A stretch of DNA of 64,000 bases from NCBI GenBank assembly GCA_020161845.1, contig JAIUNK010000004.1, forward strand, positions 1 to 64,000. The letters run 5' to 3'. Shown one piece after another: positions 54,398 through 63,024 of this stretch. The position numbers and the translations under genes were made by a program. Origin of the DNA: Actinomycetota bacterium (GTDB lineage Bacteria > Actinomycetota > Actinomycetes > Actinomycetales > Dermatophilaceae). The notes beneath the pieces are model-generated. The model was given only the letters and a program-made list of their open reading frames with translations. It was not told the DNA's origin and searched no databases. Position 1 is the stretch's first letter; the number at the start of each line of letters is the position of its first letter.

Positions 54398-55498
54398 GTG
54401 CGCAGCGCCAAGGACTTCTTCGCCCCCCTCGCGGTGGGCGCCCCTGCACCCTTGCGGGAGATCCCCGCCCGGCCCAGCCGGGCCATTCACTTCTTCGACC
54501 CCAGCAACGAGAAGATGGCGGCCAAGATCCCCGCCATGGTCGGCACCGTCGACGTCCTGCTCGGCAACCTCGAGGACGCCGTCAAGGCCGAGAACAAGGA
54601 GAAGGCCCGGGCCGGCCTGGTCACCATCGGCAAGAACACCGACTTCGGGATGACCCAGCTGTGGACGCGGCTCAACGCCCTGGACAGCCCATGGTTCCTC
54701 GACGACGTCACCACGCTGGTCACCGAGATCGGCGACAAGCTCGACGTGGTGATGATCCCCAAGGTGCAGGGCGCCGAGGACATCCACTACGTGGATCGGA
54801 TCCTGGCGCAGCTGGAGGCGAAGGCCAAGCTGACCCGGCCGATCCTCGTCCACGCGATTCTGGAGACCGCCCGCGGCATGGTGAACGTCGAGGAGATCTG
54901 CGGCGCCTCGCCGCGCATGCAGGGCATCTCCCTCGGCCCCGCCGACCTCGCGGCCGATCGGCGGATGAAGACGACGCGCGTGGGCGGCGGGCACCCGGGC
55001 TATCTGGTGCGGGCGGACGCGGCCAAGGGCGCCGACGGCGCCTACGACTTCCACGGCGAGCGCACGATCTTCCAGCAGGATCTGTGGCACTACACGATCG
55101 CCCGGATGGTCGACGCCTGCGCGATGCACGGCATCTACGCCTACTACGGCCCGTTCGGGGACATCTCCGACGTGGTGGCCTGCGAGGACCAGTTCCGCAA
55201 CGCCTTCCTGCTCGGCTGCGTCGGCACCTGGACGCTGCACCCCAAGCAGATCGAGATCGCCAAGAAGGTGTTCAGCCCGGACCCCAAGGAGCTGATCCAC
55301 GCCTACGAGGTCGTCGAGGCGATGGGCGACGGCACCGGCGCGGTGATGGTCGACGGGAAGATGGAGGACGATGCCTCCTGCAAGCAGTGCCTCGTCGTGG
55401 TCAACCTCGCCGAGCAGCTCGCTGCGATCGACCCGGACCTCAAGGAGGCCTACGCGCAGGCCAAGGCAACGGCCCAGGCCAAGGTGAAGGGAGCCTGA
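54398..55498 (+). CDS. HpcH/HpaI-CitE superfamily lyase (malyl-CoA lyase-like)
   Basis: A 366-residue TIM-barrel lyase of the CitE/HpcH family. Recognised pieces are [26 protein letters not shown] (metal-binding Glu-Asp), [35 protein letters not shown] and [15 protein letters not shown]. It is longer than CitE and resembles L-malyl-CoA/beta-methylmalyl-CoA lyases or related thioesterases. GGAGG eight bases before GTG 54398 sets the start. A second CitE-like gene begins one base after its stop, a pairing reminiscent of Mcl1-Mcl2. Substrate is inferred only. Confidence 0.85.
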   Translation: MRSAKDFFAPLAVGAPAPLREIPARPSRAIHFFDPSNEKMAAKIPAMVGTVDVLLGNLEDAVKAENKEKARAGLVTIGKNTDFGMTQLWTRLNALDSPWFLDDVTTLVTEIGDKLDVVMIPKVQGAEDIHYVDRILAQLEAKAKLTRPILVHAILETARGMVNVEEICGASPRMQGISLGPADLAADRRMKTTRVGGGHPGYLVRADAAKGADGAYDFHGERTIFQQDLWHYTIARMVDACAMHGIYAYYGPFGDISDVVACEDQFRNAFLLGCVGTWTLHPKQIEIAKKVFSPDPKELIHAYEVVEAMGDGTGAVMVDGKMEDDASCKQCLVVVNLAEQLAAIDPDLKEAYAQAKATAQAKVKGA

Positions 55499-55499
55499 C

Positions 55500-56378
55500 A
55501 TGACCCAGACCAGCTTCCGGCCGCGCCGCTCGGTGCTCTACATGCCGAGTTCCAACGAGCGCGCGCTGGAGAAGGCCAAGGCCCTGCCGTGCGACGGCAT
55601 CCTGTTCGACCTGGAGGACGCGGTCGCGCCCGACGCCAAGCCGGCGGCCCGCGGCAACGCCTGCGCGGCGGTCGCTTCCGGCGAATACGGCCACCGCGAG
55701 CTCGTCATCCGCGTCAACGGGATGGACACCGAGTGGCACGAGGAAGACATGAAAGCAGCGTGCGCGGCAGGTCCTGACGCGATCGCGGTGCCCAAGGTGT
55801 CCTCGGCGCAGGCGGTGCTCGACCTGGTGGCCTCGATGGAGCGGTACGGCGCGCCGGCGAGCACCACGCTCTGGGCGATGGTGGAGACACCGATCGCGAT
55901 GCTGCAGGCCTACGAGATCGCCTCGGCCAGCCCCCGCCTGTCCGTGCTCGTGATGGGAACGAACGACCTGGTCAAGGAGCTGTACGCCGAGCACGTGCCG
56001 GGCCGAGCGCCCGTGCAGACGGGCCTGCAGCTGTGTTTGCTCGCCGCCCGGGCGGCCGGCAAGGCCATCCTCGACGGGGTCTACAACGACGTGAAGAACG
56101 AGGCCGGCTTCGAGGCGGAGTGTCAGCAGGGCCGCGAGTGGGGCTTCGACGGCAAGACCCTGATTCATCCCGGCCAGATCGCCCCGGCCAACGCGGCCTT
56201 CGCGCCCAGCGAGCAGGCTGTCGAGGACGCCCGCGGCATCCTGGCGGCTTGGGAGGAGGGCAAGGGTCGTGGGGTGGTCACCTACAAGAACAAGATGATC
56301 GAGAACCTGCACGTGGAGAGCGCGAAGCGGGCCTTGGAGATGCACGAGGCGATCACCGCCTTGGAGGCCCAGGCCTAA
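55500..56378 (+). CDS. CitE-like lyase/thioesterase (HpcH/HpaI superfamily)
   Basis: A 292-residue partner of the preceding lyase. The family motifs are RRSVLYMPSSNERALEKA, GILFDLEDAVAPDAK (metal Asp/Glu), ELVIRVNGMDTEW, ETPIAMLQA and FDGKTLIHPGQIAPAN. It starts one base after the upstream stop. In Rhodobacter-type pathways a similar second protein is a malyl-CoA thioesterase, and in others a citramalyl-CoA lyase; sequence alone does not decide. A strong hairpin follows the stop, closing a two-gene operon. Confidence 0.88.
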   Translation: MTQTSFRPRRSVLYMPSSNERALEKAKALPCDGILFDLEDAVAPDAKPAARGNACAAVASGEYGHRELVIRVNGMDTEWHEEDMKAACAAGPDAIAVPKVSSAQAVLDLVASMERYGAPASTTLWAMVETPIAMLQAYEIASASPRLSVLVMGTNDLVKELYAEHVPGRAPVQTGLQLCLLAARAAGKAILDGVYNDVKNEAGFEAECQQGREWGFDGKTLIHPGQIAPANAAFAPSEQAVEDARGILAAWEEGKGRGVVTYKNKMIENLHVESAKRALEMHEAITALEAQA

Positions 56379-56413
56379 CCGCCACATCACGGCCCCGGAT
56401 CCGGGCCGGCTGC

Positions 56414-56444
56414 CTCGGCCCCGTCGTCCTGCGACGGGGCCGAG
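56414..56444 (+). terminator. Terminator hairpin after the two lyase genes
   Basis: A perfect 13-bp stem (CTCGGCCCCGTCG and complement) with a 5-base loop lies 35 bases after the second lyase stop and about 105 bases before the next gene. Confidence 0.7.
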
Positions 56445-56548
56445 CCTGTGGCGCCACGGTCGGATGCTAAGACCCCTTCACGGTCGTGAGGGCGGGGACG
56501 ATGGGGGGCTAGGGTCCAACAGTCCGTGGTCCGACCAGGGGGTGGGTG

Positions 56549-57473
56549 GTGTCAGACGGTGTCGAGCAGTTCCACGAGGTGCTGCGTGCCGCCGTGATCA
56601 CCCGCGGGCTGTCGCTGGAACGCATCGCGGCGCACCTGCGCGCGCGCGGTCACACCGTCAGCATCGCCACGCTGAGCTACTGGCAGAGCGGACGCAGCCT
56701 GCCCTCGCGGGCCACCTCGCTTCGGGCGCTGGGCGCCCTGGAGACCGTTTTGGGCATTCCCCGCGGCGCGCTGGCCAGGCTCGCCCCTCTTCCGCCCGGA
56801 CAAGACACTGCCTCCGCCCCCAAGCCGGCGCTCACCGACATCCTGCGGCAGCGCTCTCGCATCGACGAGGTCTTGGCCTCGATGGGCCGCTCCCTCGACG
56901 CCGGCGTCGACCTCGTCGCCAATCACACCTGCGCCTACGTGGACCAGTCCGGCCAGGTACCCAGCGTCTTGTGCCGGGAAGTGCTCGTCGCCACCGACGA
57001 CCGGGTGGACAGCTACCTGCTCGCCGCCGGGCACCCCGTCAGCGGGATCGACGTGGTGTTTACGCCGGTGAGCGGGTGCCGCATGCACGGCCACATCGCC
57101 GATGCGGCGGACTCCTGGGGAATCGCGGACATGGCGCTGCCCCCCCCTGCGCCGCGGCGAGATCGGCGTCATCGAATACGAGATGGGCTTTCAGGGGCTG
57201 CCCGTGCAGGGCGTGGAGCGGTCGGACTCCTTCATCGGGTTGGTCTCGCCGATTCGCGAGATCTATCTCCAGGTGACCTTCGAGGCCGACGCCGCACCGC
57301 CCGAGATGACCCGCCTGGACGGGCTGGGGGACGACGTCGTACGCACCACAGCGCCGATGACGTCCCGCACCGTCACCGTGGCGCGCCAGAACGTGGGGCC
57401 GGGAACGCTCGGGTTCGAGTGGAGTACGACGTCACTGGGGCCCCTTCCGGAGCGCGGACCGCTCGAGCCCTGA
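56549..57473 (+). pseudogene. HTH protein frameshifted at a run of eight C; paralogue of the next gene
   Basis: A regulator-like gene whose frame is broken. The first frame gives an HTH (LSLERIAAHLRARGHTVSIA, then TLSYWQSGRSLPSRATSLR) and half of a C-terminal domain up to IADMALPPP. The rest, LRRGEIGVIEYEMGFQ to VGPGTLGFEWS, lies in another frame. Removing one C from the run at 57140-57147 would restore one 307-residue protein that aligns throughout with its 303-residue neighbour. AGGGGG six bases before GTG 56549 is a good ribosome site. The cause may be a real inactivating indel, slippage-based on/off switching, or a sequencing error. Confidence 0.75.
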
Positions 57474-57500
57474 TGTGACCGCCGGGGATGGGTCCGTGTC

Positions 57501-58412
57501 TCACGGCAGGGGAACATCCCATTCCAGTCCGACCTTGCCGGGCCCGAAGTGCAGGCGGGTCACGGTCATGACCTGCTGAATTTTCGGCACCGTGGTGCTC
57601 TGCGCGGCTTCGGCCGAGGCGCCCTCGACGAGTCGGACGATGTCCGGGAGTCGTCCGGGGGCGAAGTTGACCTCCAGACACAGCTCGCTGATCGGCGCCG
57701 TGGTGAAGGCCACGGCGGCATCCGTCGACGCGCCGGGCCGGTCGCTGAGAAAGGCGATCTCGTAGTCGAGGGCGTGCGTGCCGCCCTGCGCGAGTGGCGG
57801 GATGGCCAGCTCGGCGACGCAAACCGACTCCGCCAGGCGTCCCACGCAGCGGTTCAGGGCGCAGCCGTGCACCGGGGTGATGACGACCTCCTGATCGGCG
57901 ACCGGATGCCAGGCGGCCACCAGATACCGGGCGACCTGCGGTCGGGTGGCCCAAAAGACCTCGCGGACTTGGACGTATCGAATGGACAAGTCCGAGGCGA
58001 CGAAGCTGCGCGCGTGGGCCGAGACGAGGCGCAGCCCGTCGTCGAAGGTGGCGCCGAGCTCGGCCGTGAGTTCTTCGATCACTGCCGCGCGGGTCTCGCC
58101 GTCAGCCATCCGCGCCGGCCGGCTCACCCGGCGCCGGCTGCGCACCACCGGCACGCGCTGGGCCAGGTGTCCCCGTTCGACCCGCAAGATGGTCTCCAGG
58201 GCGCCGAGCGCCCGCAGGGACGTGGCGCGCGAGGGCACGCTGCGGCCGCTCTGCCAGTAGCTGAGCGTGCCGATGCTGACCGTGTGGCCGTGCCCGCGCA
58301 GGTGGGCGCTGACGCGTTCGAGGGGCAGACCGCGGGCGTCGATCGCCGCTCGGAGGGCCTCGTGGAAGGGGAGTTCGCGGGCGCCACGCGTGACGTCCTC
58401 GCGGGCCGACAT
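57501..58412 (-). CDS. HTH protein with an uncharacterised C-terminal domain (intact paralogue)
   Basis: A 303-residue protein. Residues 15-75 form an XRE-like HTH (LPLERVSAHLRGHGHTVSIG, then TLSYWQSGRSVPSRATSLR), almost the same as in the frameshifted neighbour. After a linker comes a 190-residue domain with VREVFWATRPQVARYLVAAWHP, EVVITPVHGCALNRCVGRL and a closing LHFGPGKVGLEWDVP, which I do not recognise. The ATG at 58412 has AGGAG five bases before it. It is 28 bases tail-to-tail from its paralogue and 94 bases downstream of dodecin. A DNA-binding regulator with a sensor domain is likely; ligand unknown. Confidence 0.75.
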   Translation of the reverse strand: MSAREDVTRGARELPFHEALRAAIDARGLPLERVSAHLRGHGHTVSIGTLSYWQSGRSVPSRATSLRALGALETILRVERGHLAQRVPVVRSRRRVSRPARMADGETRAAVIEELTAELGATFDDGLRLVSAHARSFVASDLSIRYVQVREVFWATRPQVARYLVAAWHPVADQEVVITPVHGCALNRCVGRLAESVCVAELAIPPLAQGGTHALDYEIAFLSDRPGASTDAAVAFTTAPISELCLEVNFAPGRLPDIVRLVEGASAEAAQSTTVPKIQQVMTVTRLHFGPGKVGLEWDVPLP

Positions 58413-58506
58413 GGGGGCTCCTTGGATGACTACGGCAGGGGCCCGGGACCGCGGCTGGCGAGACGCCTGCGGATGCACCGGGCAACCCGCGCCGGCGTAC
58501 GGGTGG

Positions 58507-58713
58507 CTACGCGCTGCGGTAGCCGACCTTCAGGGTGACCTGGGTGTGGGCCACCTGCTGGGCGTCGATGTGGCCGCGGATCTCGACGACCTGGAACCAG
58601 TTGAGGTTGCTCACCTCGGCGGCGACGGTCGCGATGCCGTTGCGGATGGCGTCGTCGACGCCCTCGGTGGAGGTCCCGACGATTTCCATCAAGCGGTAGG
58701 AGCGATCGGCCAT
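58507..58713 (-). CDS. Dodecin flavin-storage protein
   Basis: A 68-residue dodecin that forms a dodecameric shell and stacks flavins (or CoA in some bacterial forms). The family pieces YRLMEIVGTSTEGVDDAIRNGI and VSNLNWFQVVEIRGHI are present. Trp39 is the flavin-sandwiching residue, and the end is QVTLKVGYR. AAGGGA before ATG 58713 supports the start; the frame is open far upstream only as antisense of the acyl-CoA dehydrogenase. It may be co-transcribed with the HTH gene behind it. The nearby flavin enzyme (acyl-CoA dehydrogenase) is divergent. Confidence 0.95.
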   Translation of the reverse strand: MADRSYRLMEIVGTSTEGVDDAIRNGIATVAAEVSNLNWFQVVEIRGHIDAQQVAHTQVTLKVGYRSA

Positions 58714-58947
58714 GGGGGCAGTCCCTTCGGGTGGTGCGGCCGAGGCCGCACGGTCGTGGTCCGGACCCGGCCCATTCCACCATCTGACACCCGTGCTCCG
58801 GCAGGCTCGCGCTCGACCACTTCGAGCCGTCCTGCCCGGGGCCGTGGGGTGGTCCGATTCACCCGCCGTAACGGGCCGATGCTCCTGCTGGACGGGGGAT
58901 ACTCGCGCCAGGCACGACGCAGCAACCGACCACGAGACGAGGGTGAT

Positions 58948-60144
58948 ATGTCCCGACTGCAGCGCACCGAAGGCCTCAACGAGGAGCAGGCCGAACTCAT
59001 CAAGCTGGTTCGGGAGTTCGTCGAGGAGCAGATCATCCCCGTGGCCACGGAGATGGAGCACAGGGACGAATATCCGCAGGAGATCGTCGACGCCATGAAG
59101 GAGATGGGGATCTTCGGCCTGATGATCCCCGAGGAGTACGGCGGGTTGGGTGAGTCCCTGCTGACCTATGCGCTGACCGTCGAGGAGATCGCGCGCGGCT
59201 GGATGAGCGTGTCCGGGATCATCAACACCCACTTCATCGTGGCCTACATGCTGCTCCAGCACGGGACGGATGAGCAGAAGCAGAAGTACCTGCCCAAGAT
59301 GGCCACCGGGGAGATCCGCGGCTCCTTCTCGATGTCCGAGCCCGGTTGCGGCTCCGACGTCTCGGCGATCAAGTCCAAGGCCGTCAAGGACGGCGACGGG
59401 TGGCTCGTCAACGCCCAGAAGATGTGGCTGACCAACGGCGGGTCGTCGAACCTGACCGCGGTGCTGGTCAAGACCGACACCGGCGATGACAGCGTCTACA
59501 AGAACATGTCGACCTTCCTCATCGACAAGGAGTCGGGCTTCGGCGCCCAGGCCAACGGCATCACGGTGCCGGGCAAGATCGAGAAGATGGGCTACAAGGG
59601 CGTCGACACCACCGAACTCGTCCTGGAAAACCACCGGACCACCGACGCCCAGCTGCTCGGCGGGGTGCCCGGCAAGGGCTTCTACCAGATGATGGACGGC
59701 GTCGAGGTCGGCCGCGTCAACGTCGCGGCACGCGCCTGCGGGGTGGCCCGGCGGGGGTTTGAGCTGGGCATCGCCTACGCCCAGCAGCGCGAGACGTTCG
59801 GCAAGAAGCTCGTCGACCACCAGGCGATCCTGTTCCGGCTCGCCGACATGGCCACCAAGGTCGAGGCCGCGCACCAGATGATGGTGATGGCGGCCAAGCT
59901 CAAGGACTCCGGCAAGCGCAATGACGTCGAGGCCGGGATGGCCAAATACCTGGCCGCCGAATACTGCGCCGATGTCGTCGAGCAGAGCTTCCGGATTCAC
60001 GGCGGCTACGGCTACTCCAAGGAATACGAGATCGAGCGCCTCTACCGCGAGGCCCCGATGCTGCTGATCGGCGAGGGCACCGCGGAGATCCAGAAGATGA
60101 TCATCGGGCGGTCGCTGCTGAAGGACTACAAGCTCAAGGGCTGA
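58948..60144 (+). CDS. Acyl-CoA dehydrogenase
   Basis: FAD enzyme of 398 residues that introduces the alpha,beta double bond in acyl-CoA. It carries ACAD motifs MSEPGCGSDVSAI (FAD/substrate), AYAQQRETFGKKL and IHGGYGYSKEYEIERLYREA. The catalytic Glu is in LIGEGTAEIQ, as in short- and medium-chain types. GAGGG before ATG 58948 sets the start. The long upstream frame is antisense to dodecin and the regulator. A terminator-like hairpin follows. It might feed the crotonase and lyases of this region, or act on a branched acid from the Liv island. Confidence 0.93.
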   Translation: MSRLQRTEGLNEEQAELIKLVREFVEEQIIPVATEMEHRDEYPQEIVDAMKEMGIFGLMIPEEYGGLGESLLTYALTVEEIARGWMSVSGIINTHFIVAYMLLQHGTDEQKQKYLPKMATGEIRGSFSMSEPGCGSDVSAIKSKAVKDGDGWLVNAQKMWLTNGGSSNLTAVLVKTDTGDDSVYKNMSTFLIDKESGFGAQANGITVPGKIEKMGYKGVDTTELVLENHRTTDAQLLGGVPGKGFYQMMDGVEVGRVNVAARACGVARRGFELGIAYAQQRETFGKKLVDHQAILFRLADMATKVEAAHQMMVMAAKLKDSGKRNDVEAGMAKYLAAEYCADVVEQSFRIHGGYGYSKEYEIERLYREAPMLLIGEGTAEIQKMIIGRSLLKDYKLKG

Positions 60145-60185
60145 CGACGCGGGCGGCGTTGTCGCGCAGTCGTGCTCGGTAGTTT

Positions 60186-60222
60186 GGTGGCGACTCGACC
60201 CCTAGCGGGTCGGGTCGCCACC
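60186..60222 (+). terminator. Terminator hairpin after the acyl-CoA dehydrogenase
   Basis: GGTGGCGAC plus CGACCC pair with GGGTCG plus GTCGCCACC around a 5-base loop, giving 15 pairs and one T-G wobble. It starts 42 bases after the stop. Confidence 0.65.
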
Positions 60223-60388
60223 GTCGTTGGGGGTGACGGTTGCCAACCGGCATGGGGTCCTGCCATTCTTCGGGGCGACGCATCAGAACGGACGTCCGCG
60301 CAGCGCGTGATGGGGGCCGCTGCGGTATTCGGACCGGGACCGTTCGCCCGTGCGTCGAGAGCATCCAAACGACCTTCGTGGAGGACCC

Positions 60389-61105
60389 ATGCCCCCTCGC
60401 AGCACTGTCCGTCGCGCCCCCGGCGGCCATTACGTCACCGTTTCGTGGGAGGGGCCCGCGGTGGGTTCCCACGTGGCGGGCATCCGGTTCGCCGGCGGTT
60501 CGTATGGCCGCGCGTTTCAGATCCATCCCCTGGGCGCCCACGAGTTCGCCATGCAACACCTGGTGGACGCGGGGGCGACCAAGCGGCTTCTGGTCGGTCG
60601 CCGCGAGGTGAAGGTCACCTCGGCCGCGGACCGCTCATCGACGACGGCGACCCTGCTGGGCGCACATCACGAGCTGATGACCGTGTTCACCGGGCCGGCC
60701 CCCGACGAGCGCCGGATCAGTGACCTCTTCGGGGTGCTGGATATCGATGACGCGCCGGAGGGCATGGCGGTCCGGCCGCAGTCGGAGACCATGTTGACGC
60801 CGATGGGCGAGCACATCGTGCTGATCGCCGAGGACTTCACCTCGGTCGACGTACCGGGTCCGACGAACGCCTCCGAGATGGTGCCCAAGGGGCGCGGGCG
60901 CAAGACCCGCAACGGTGAGGTGTGGCGCAACCGGCTGCCCGGCCGCGCCGGCACCCGGGCCAACGACTTCTCCTACGTGGTGGGGACCCCGCGCGGGGCG
61001 GCCGAGGTCATCGCGAGCGATGAGAACCTCGTCTCCGAGGAGAACCTGCTGGCGATGGTCGATTCGCTCGATGTCGCCTGGTCGGCGGGCAAGGGCCGCC
61101 GGTGA
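60389..61105 (+). CDS. Unknown protein, first gene of a MauD/MauE-like redox cluster
   Basis: A 238-residue protein I do not recognise. It has no signal peptide or membrane helix. The N-terminal half has beta-like strands (GGHYVTVSWEGPAVGSHVAGI; FQIHPLGAHEFAMQHLVDAG). The second half has MGEHIVLIAEDFTSVDVPG, a basic loop KGRGRKTRNGEVWRNRLPGRAG and a C-terminal helix EENLLAMVDSLDVAWSAG. It has no cysteine, unlike the rest of the cluster. GGAGG before ATG 60389 is a strong ribosome site. The GTGA overlap with the MauD-like gene says it is made together with the redox proteins, perhaps as a cytosolic chaperone or assembly factor; this is inference. Confidence 0.6.
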   Translation: MPPRSTVRRAPGGHYVTVSWEGPAVGSHVAGIRFAGGSYGRAFQIHPLGAHEFAMQHLVDAGATKRLLVGRREVKVTSAADRSSTTATLLGAHHELMTVFTGPAPDERRISDLFGVLDIDDAPEGMAVRPQSETMLTPMGEHIVLIAEDFTSVDVPGPTNASEMVPKGRGRKTRNGEVWRNRLPGRAGTRANDFSYVVGTPRGAAEVIASDENLVSEENLLAMVDSLDVAWSAGKGRR

Positions 61106-61641
61106 GCGTACCCGTCGCGCTCGGGATCCTCACGTGGGTCGCGGTGCTCGTGCTCTACCTCGCCCTGGCTGCCGTGTTGCGGGAGGTCCGGCTGCTGCGG
61201 CGGCAGGTGGCCCGGCTCTCGGTGCAGGTGGCTCCGGGGGGAACCGGGGCGGAGGGTACGCCGACCGGGGCGGCGCCCGGCCTCCGGCGTACCGACCTGG
61301 CCCTGACCCCCGCGGCCGCCGGTCGCGGCGGGCCCGTCCTCGCGGCCACCAGCACCTGCCCGCTGTGTCGGGTGGCCCTGGATCGCCTGGCGCGCTGGGC
61401 GGTGGCCAGCGGCAGCCCGGCCACGCTGCTCACGTACGAACCGGATTCCGCCTGGGGCGAGCTGCCGGGCGGGGTGCGTGTCGTCCGGGACGACGCGGCC
61501 TGGTCCGGCATCGCCCACATCGATCCACCGCTGCTCATGGACGTCGCCGATGACGGCGCCGTCCGGGATATCGCCTTGCCGGCCACGGGTGCGGACGTCG
61601 ACGCCGCGCTCGCCCTGTGGCCCGCTTCCCAGACCCGCTGA
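61102..61641 (+). CDS. MauD-like membrane-anchored thioredoxin-fold protein
   Basis: A 179-residue protein with one N-terminal helix (PVALGILTWVAVLVLYLALAA), a basic helix REVRLLRRQVARLSV, and a small thioredoxin-like domain. Its TSTCPLCRVALDRLA holds a CxxC in the usual place. This is the layout of MauD, which is needed for disulfide formation in the methylamine dehydrogenase small subunit. The GTG overlaps the upstream stop and the next gene begins 17 bases later. It probably oxidises or isomerises disulfides in the six-cysteine Tat protein encoded next. Confidence 0.7.
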   Translation: MSVPVALGILTWVAVLVLYLALAAVLREVRLLRRQVARLSVQVAPGGTGAEGTPTGAAPGLRRTDLALTPAAAGRGGPVLAATSTCPLCRVALDRLARWAVASGSPATLLTYEPDSAWGELPGGVRVVRDDAAWSGIAHIDPPLLMDVADDGAVRDIALPATGADVDAALALWPASQTR

Positions 61642-61658
61642 CGACAAGGACAACCGTC

Positions 61659-62225
61659 ATGACTCTTCACTTCACCGACATTCCCGACGCCGACGCCACC
61701 GAGACCACCGAACGCACCCAGGCCCTGACCGCGCTCGGTGCGCTGGCCAAGCGCCGGACCGTGCTGCGCGGCATGGCGCTGGCCGGCGCCACGATCGGCG
61801 CCACCGCCCTCGGCTGGTCGCCGCTGGGTCGGTCCGACGCCGCGAGCGCCGAGACGTCGCCGAGCGGTCTGCTCGGCTGGGACGCCAACGACTGCAAGGA
61901 CGCCTACCCGAACGGCTACAACGAGCAGCCCGACAACGTCGGCGTCTACCAGAGCCAGCCGGGGGCCTGTTTCGGCGGCTACTACATGGGTTCGACGATG
62001 TGCGACAGCACCGGCTGGCACCGCGCGGACAGCGTGCGCAACAGCTGGATCCAGACCACGTCGTACCGCCCGATCTCGTCCGCCTGCGGGGCGACCACGA
62101 CGAAGAACGCCTGGCGGTGGACGGTGAACGGCGTCACCTACCGGTGTTCGGACGGGACGATGTCGATCAAGTACTGGGGGCTCACCTGGTACACCTACCT
62201 GACCATCTGCCGCGCTCGCGTCTGA
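61659..62225 (+). CDS. Tat-exported six-cysteine, Trp-rich small protein
   Basis: A 188-residue protein. A 32-residue lead precedes the Tat motif KRRTVLRGMALAGATIGATA, a placement also seen in the methylamine dehydrogenase small subunit. The mature part of about 125 residues has six Cys (NDCKD, GACFG, TMCDS, SACGA, YRCSD, TICRA) and seven Trp. It also has many Tyr and Gly, such as CFGGYYMGSTMC, KNAWRWTVNG and KYWGLTWYTY. It is shorter in Cys than MauA and no Trp-Trp cofactor can be claimed. AAGGA before ATG 61659 fixes the start. Its neighbours suggest that it is the client of the MauD/MauE-like pair. Function unknown. Confidence 0.7.
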   Translation: MTLHFTDIPDADATETTERTQALTALGALAKRRTVLRGMALAGATIGATALGWSPLGRSDAASAETSPSGLLGWDANDCKDAYPNGYNEQPDNVGVYQSQPGACFGGYYMGSTMCDSTGWHRADSVRNSWIQTTSYRPISSACGATTTKNAWRWTVNGVTYRCSDGTMSIKYWGLTWYTYLTICRARV

Positions 62226-62238
62226 GGTGGCGGTGTCG

Positions 62239-62439
62239 ATGACCACGGCGGCGCTGTCGTCGCGCGCCTGGCACCCGCTCACGGGGGCCTGGGCGGTCGC
62301 CGTTCCGGCGCTGGTCGCGGTGGCCGCCGCCGCGCTGTGGCGAGGCGCCGGTGCCGGTCCGGCGTGGGGCGGGATCGCGTTGACCACCTATCTCGCCATG
62401 GGCACGGTGGCCGGGTTTTCCGTCTCCGGCTCCACTTGA
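62239..62439 (+). CDS. Small two-helix membrane protein in the redox cluster
   Basis: A 66-residue hydrophobic protein with two likely membrane helices (AVAVPALVAVAAAALW and GIALTTYLAMGTVAGFSVSG). ATG 62239 has GAGGTGG eight bases upstream; two in-frame GTG codons closer to the previous stop are less likely. It starts 13 bases after the Tat protein and ends 18 bases before the next membrane gene. I do not recognise it. It could be a small partner of the larger membrane protein that follows. Confidence 0.5.
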   Translation: MTTAALSSRAWHPLTGAWAVAVPALVAVAAAALWRGAGAGPAWGGIALTTYLAMGTVAGFSVSGST

Positions 62440-62457
62440 AGCCGCAATTCAGCCTTC

Positions 62458-63009
62458 GTGCTGAACTCGCCCGTGTGGCGGGGCTGGCCGCAGTACGCGT
62501 TCGGGCTTGGGCTCGTCGTGGGTGGAGTGTTGGCCGCGGGGGTGGTCGTGACGGTGGGCTCGCTGGTTCGCCTGATCGCACCGCCCGTGGTGTGGGCCGT
62601 GGCGGTCGTCGCCTGGTTCGCGGTGATCGCGGTGCGCGAGGTCGGGCTGATCTCGTTCGGGTTGCCGCAGAACGCGCGGCTGGTGCCGGAGTCCGTCTTC
62701 CGGCATGGCCGGTTCTGGGGGCCGTTCGAGTTCGGCCTCGAGATGGGCACGGGGGTGCGCACGTATGTGACCTCGGGCTTGCCGTACGTCGTGGTGCCCG
62801 TGCTGGCCTTGCTGGCGGGCTGGGCTCCGGCCCTGGTGGCGGGTGTCGGCTTCGGGCTCGGGCGTGCCCTGATGACGGTGTCGGCCGTGCGGTACGGCCG
62901 GGATGCGGAGTGGGATCTGGCCTTCGATGCCTCGGCCGGGGTCATTCGTTTTGTCCTGCTGTCGGCCTTTGCGGCGGCGCTGGGCGTGGCGGTGGTGACG
63001 GCGCTGTAA
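62458..63009 (+). CDS. Polytopic membrane protein of the redox cluster
   Basis: A 183-residue protein with about five or six helices. A central loop has VREVGLISFGLPQNARLVPE, then FRHGRFWGPFEFGLEMGTGVRTY, wording I associate with actinobacterial membrane proteins of unknown role. It has no Cys pair, so it is not an obvious CcdA/DsbD. The GTG start has no good ribosome site, and a 6-bp stem (TTCAGC/GCTGAA) surrounds it. It may be translated by coupling to the preceding small gene. It converges with the MauE-like gene 15 bases on. Confidence 0.6.
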   Translation: MLNSPVWRGWPQYAFGLGLVVGGVLAAGVVVTVGSLVRLIAPPVVWAVAVVAWFAVIAVREVGLISFGLPQNARLVPESVFRHGRFWGPFEFGLEMGTGVRTYVTSGLPYVVVPVLALLAGWAPALVAGVGFGLGRALMTVSAVRYGRDAEWDLAFDASAGVIRFVLLSAFAAALGVAVVTAL

Positions 63010-63024
63010 TCCGGCGTGTTCCTC

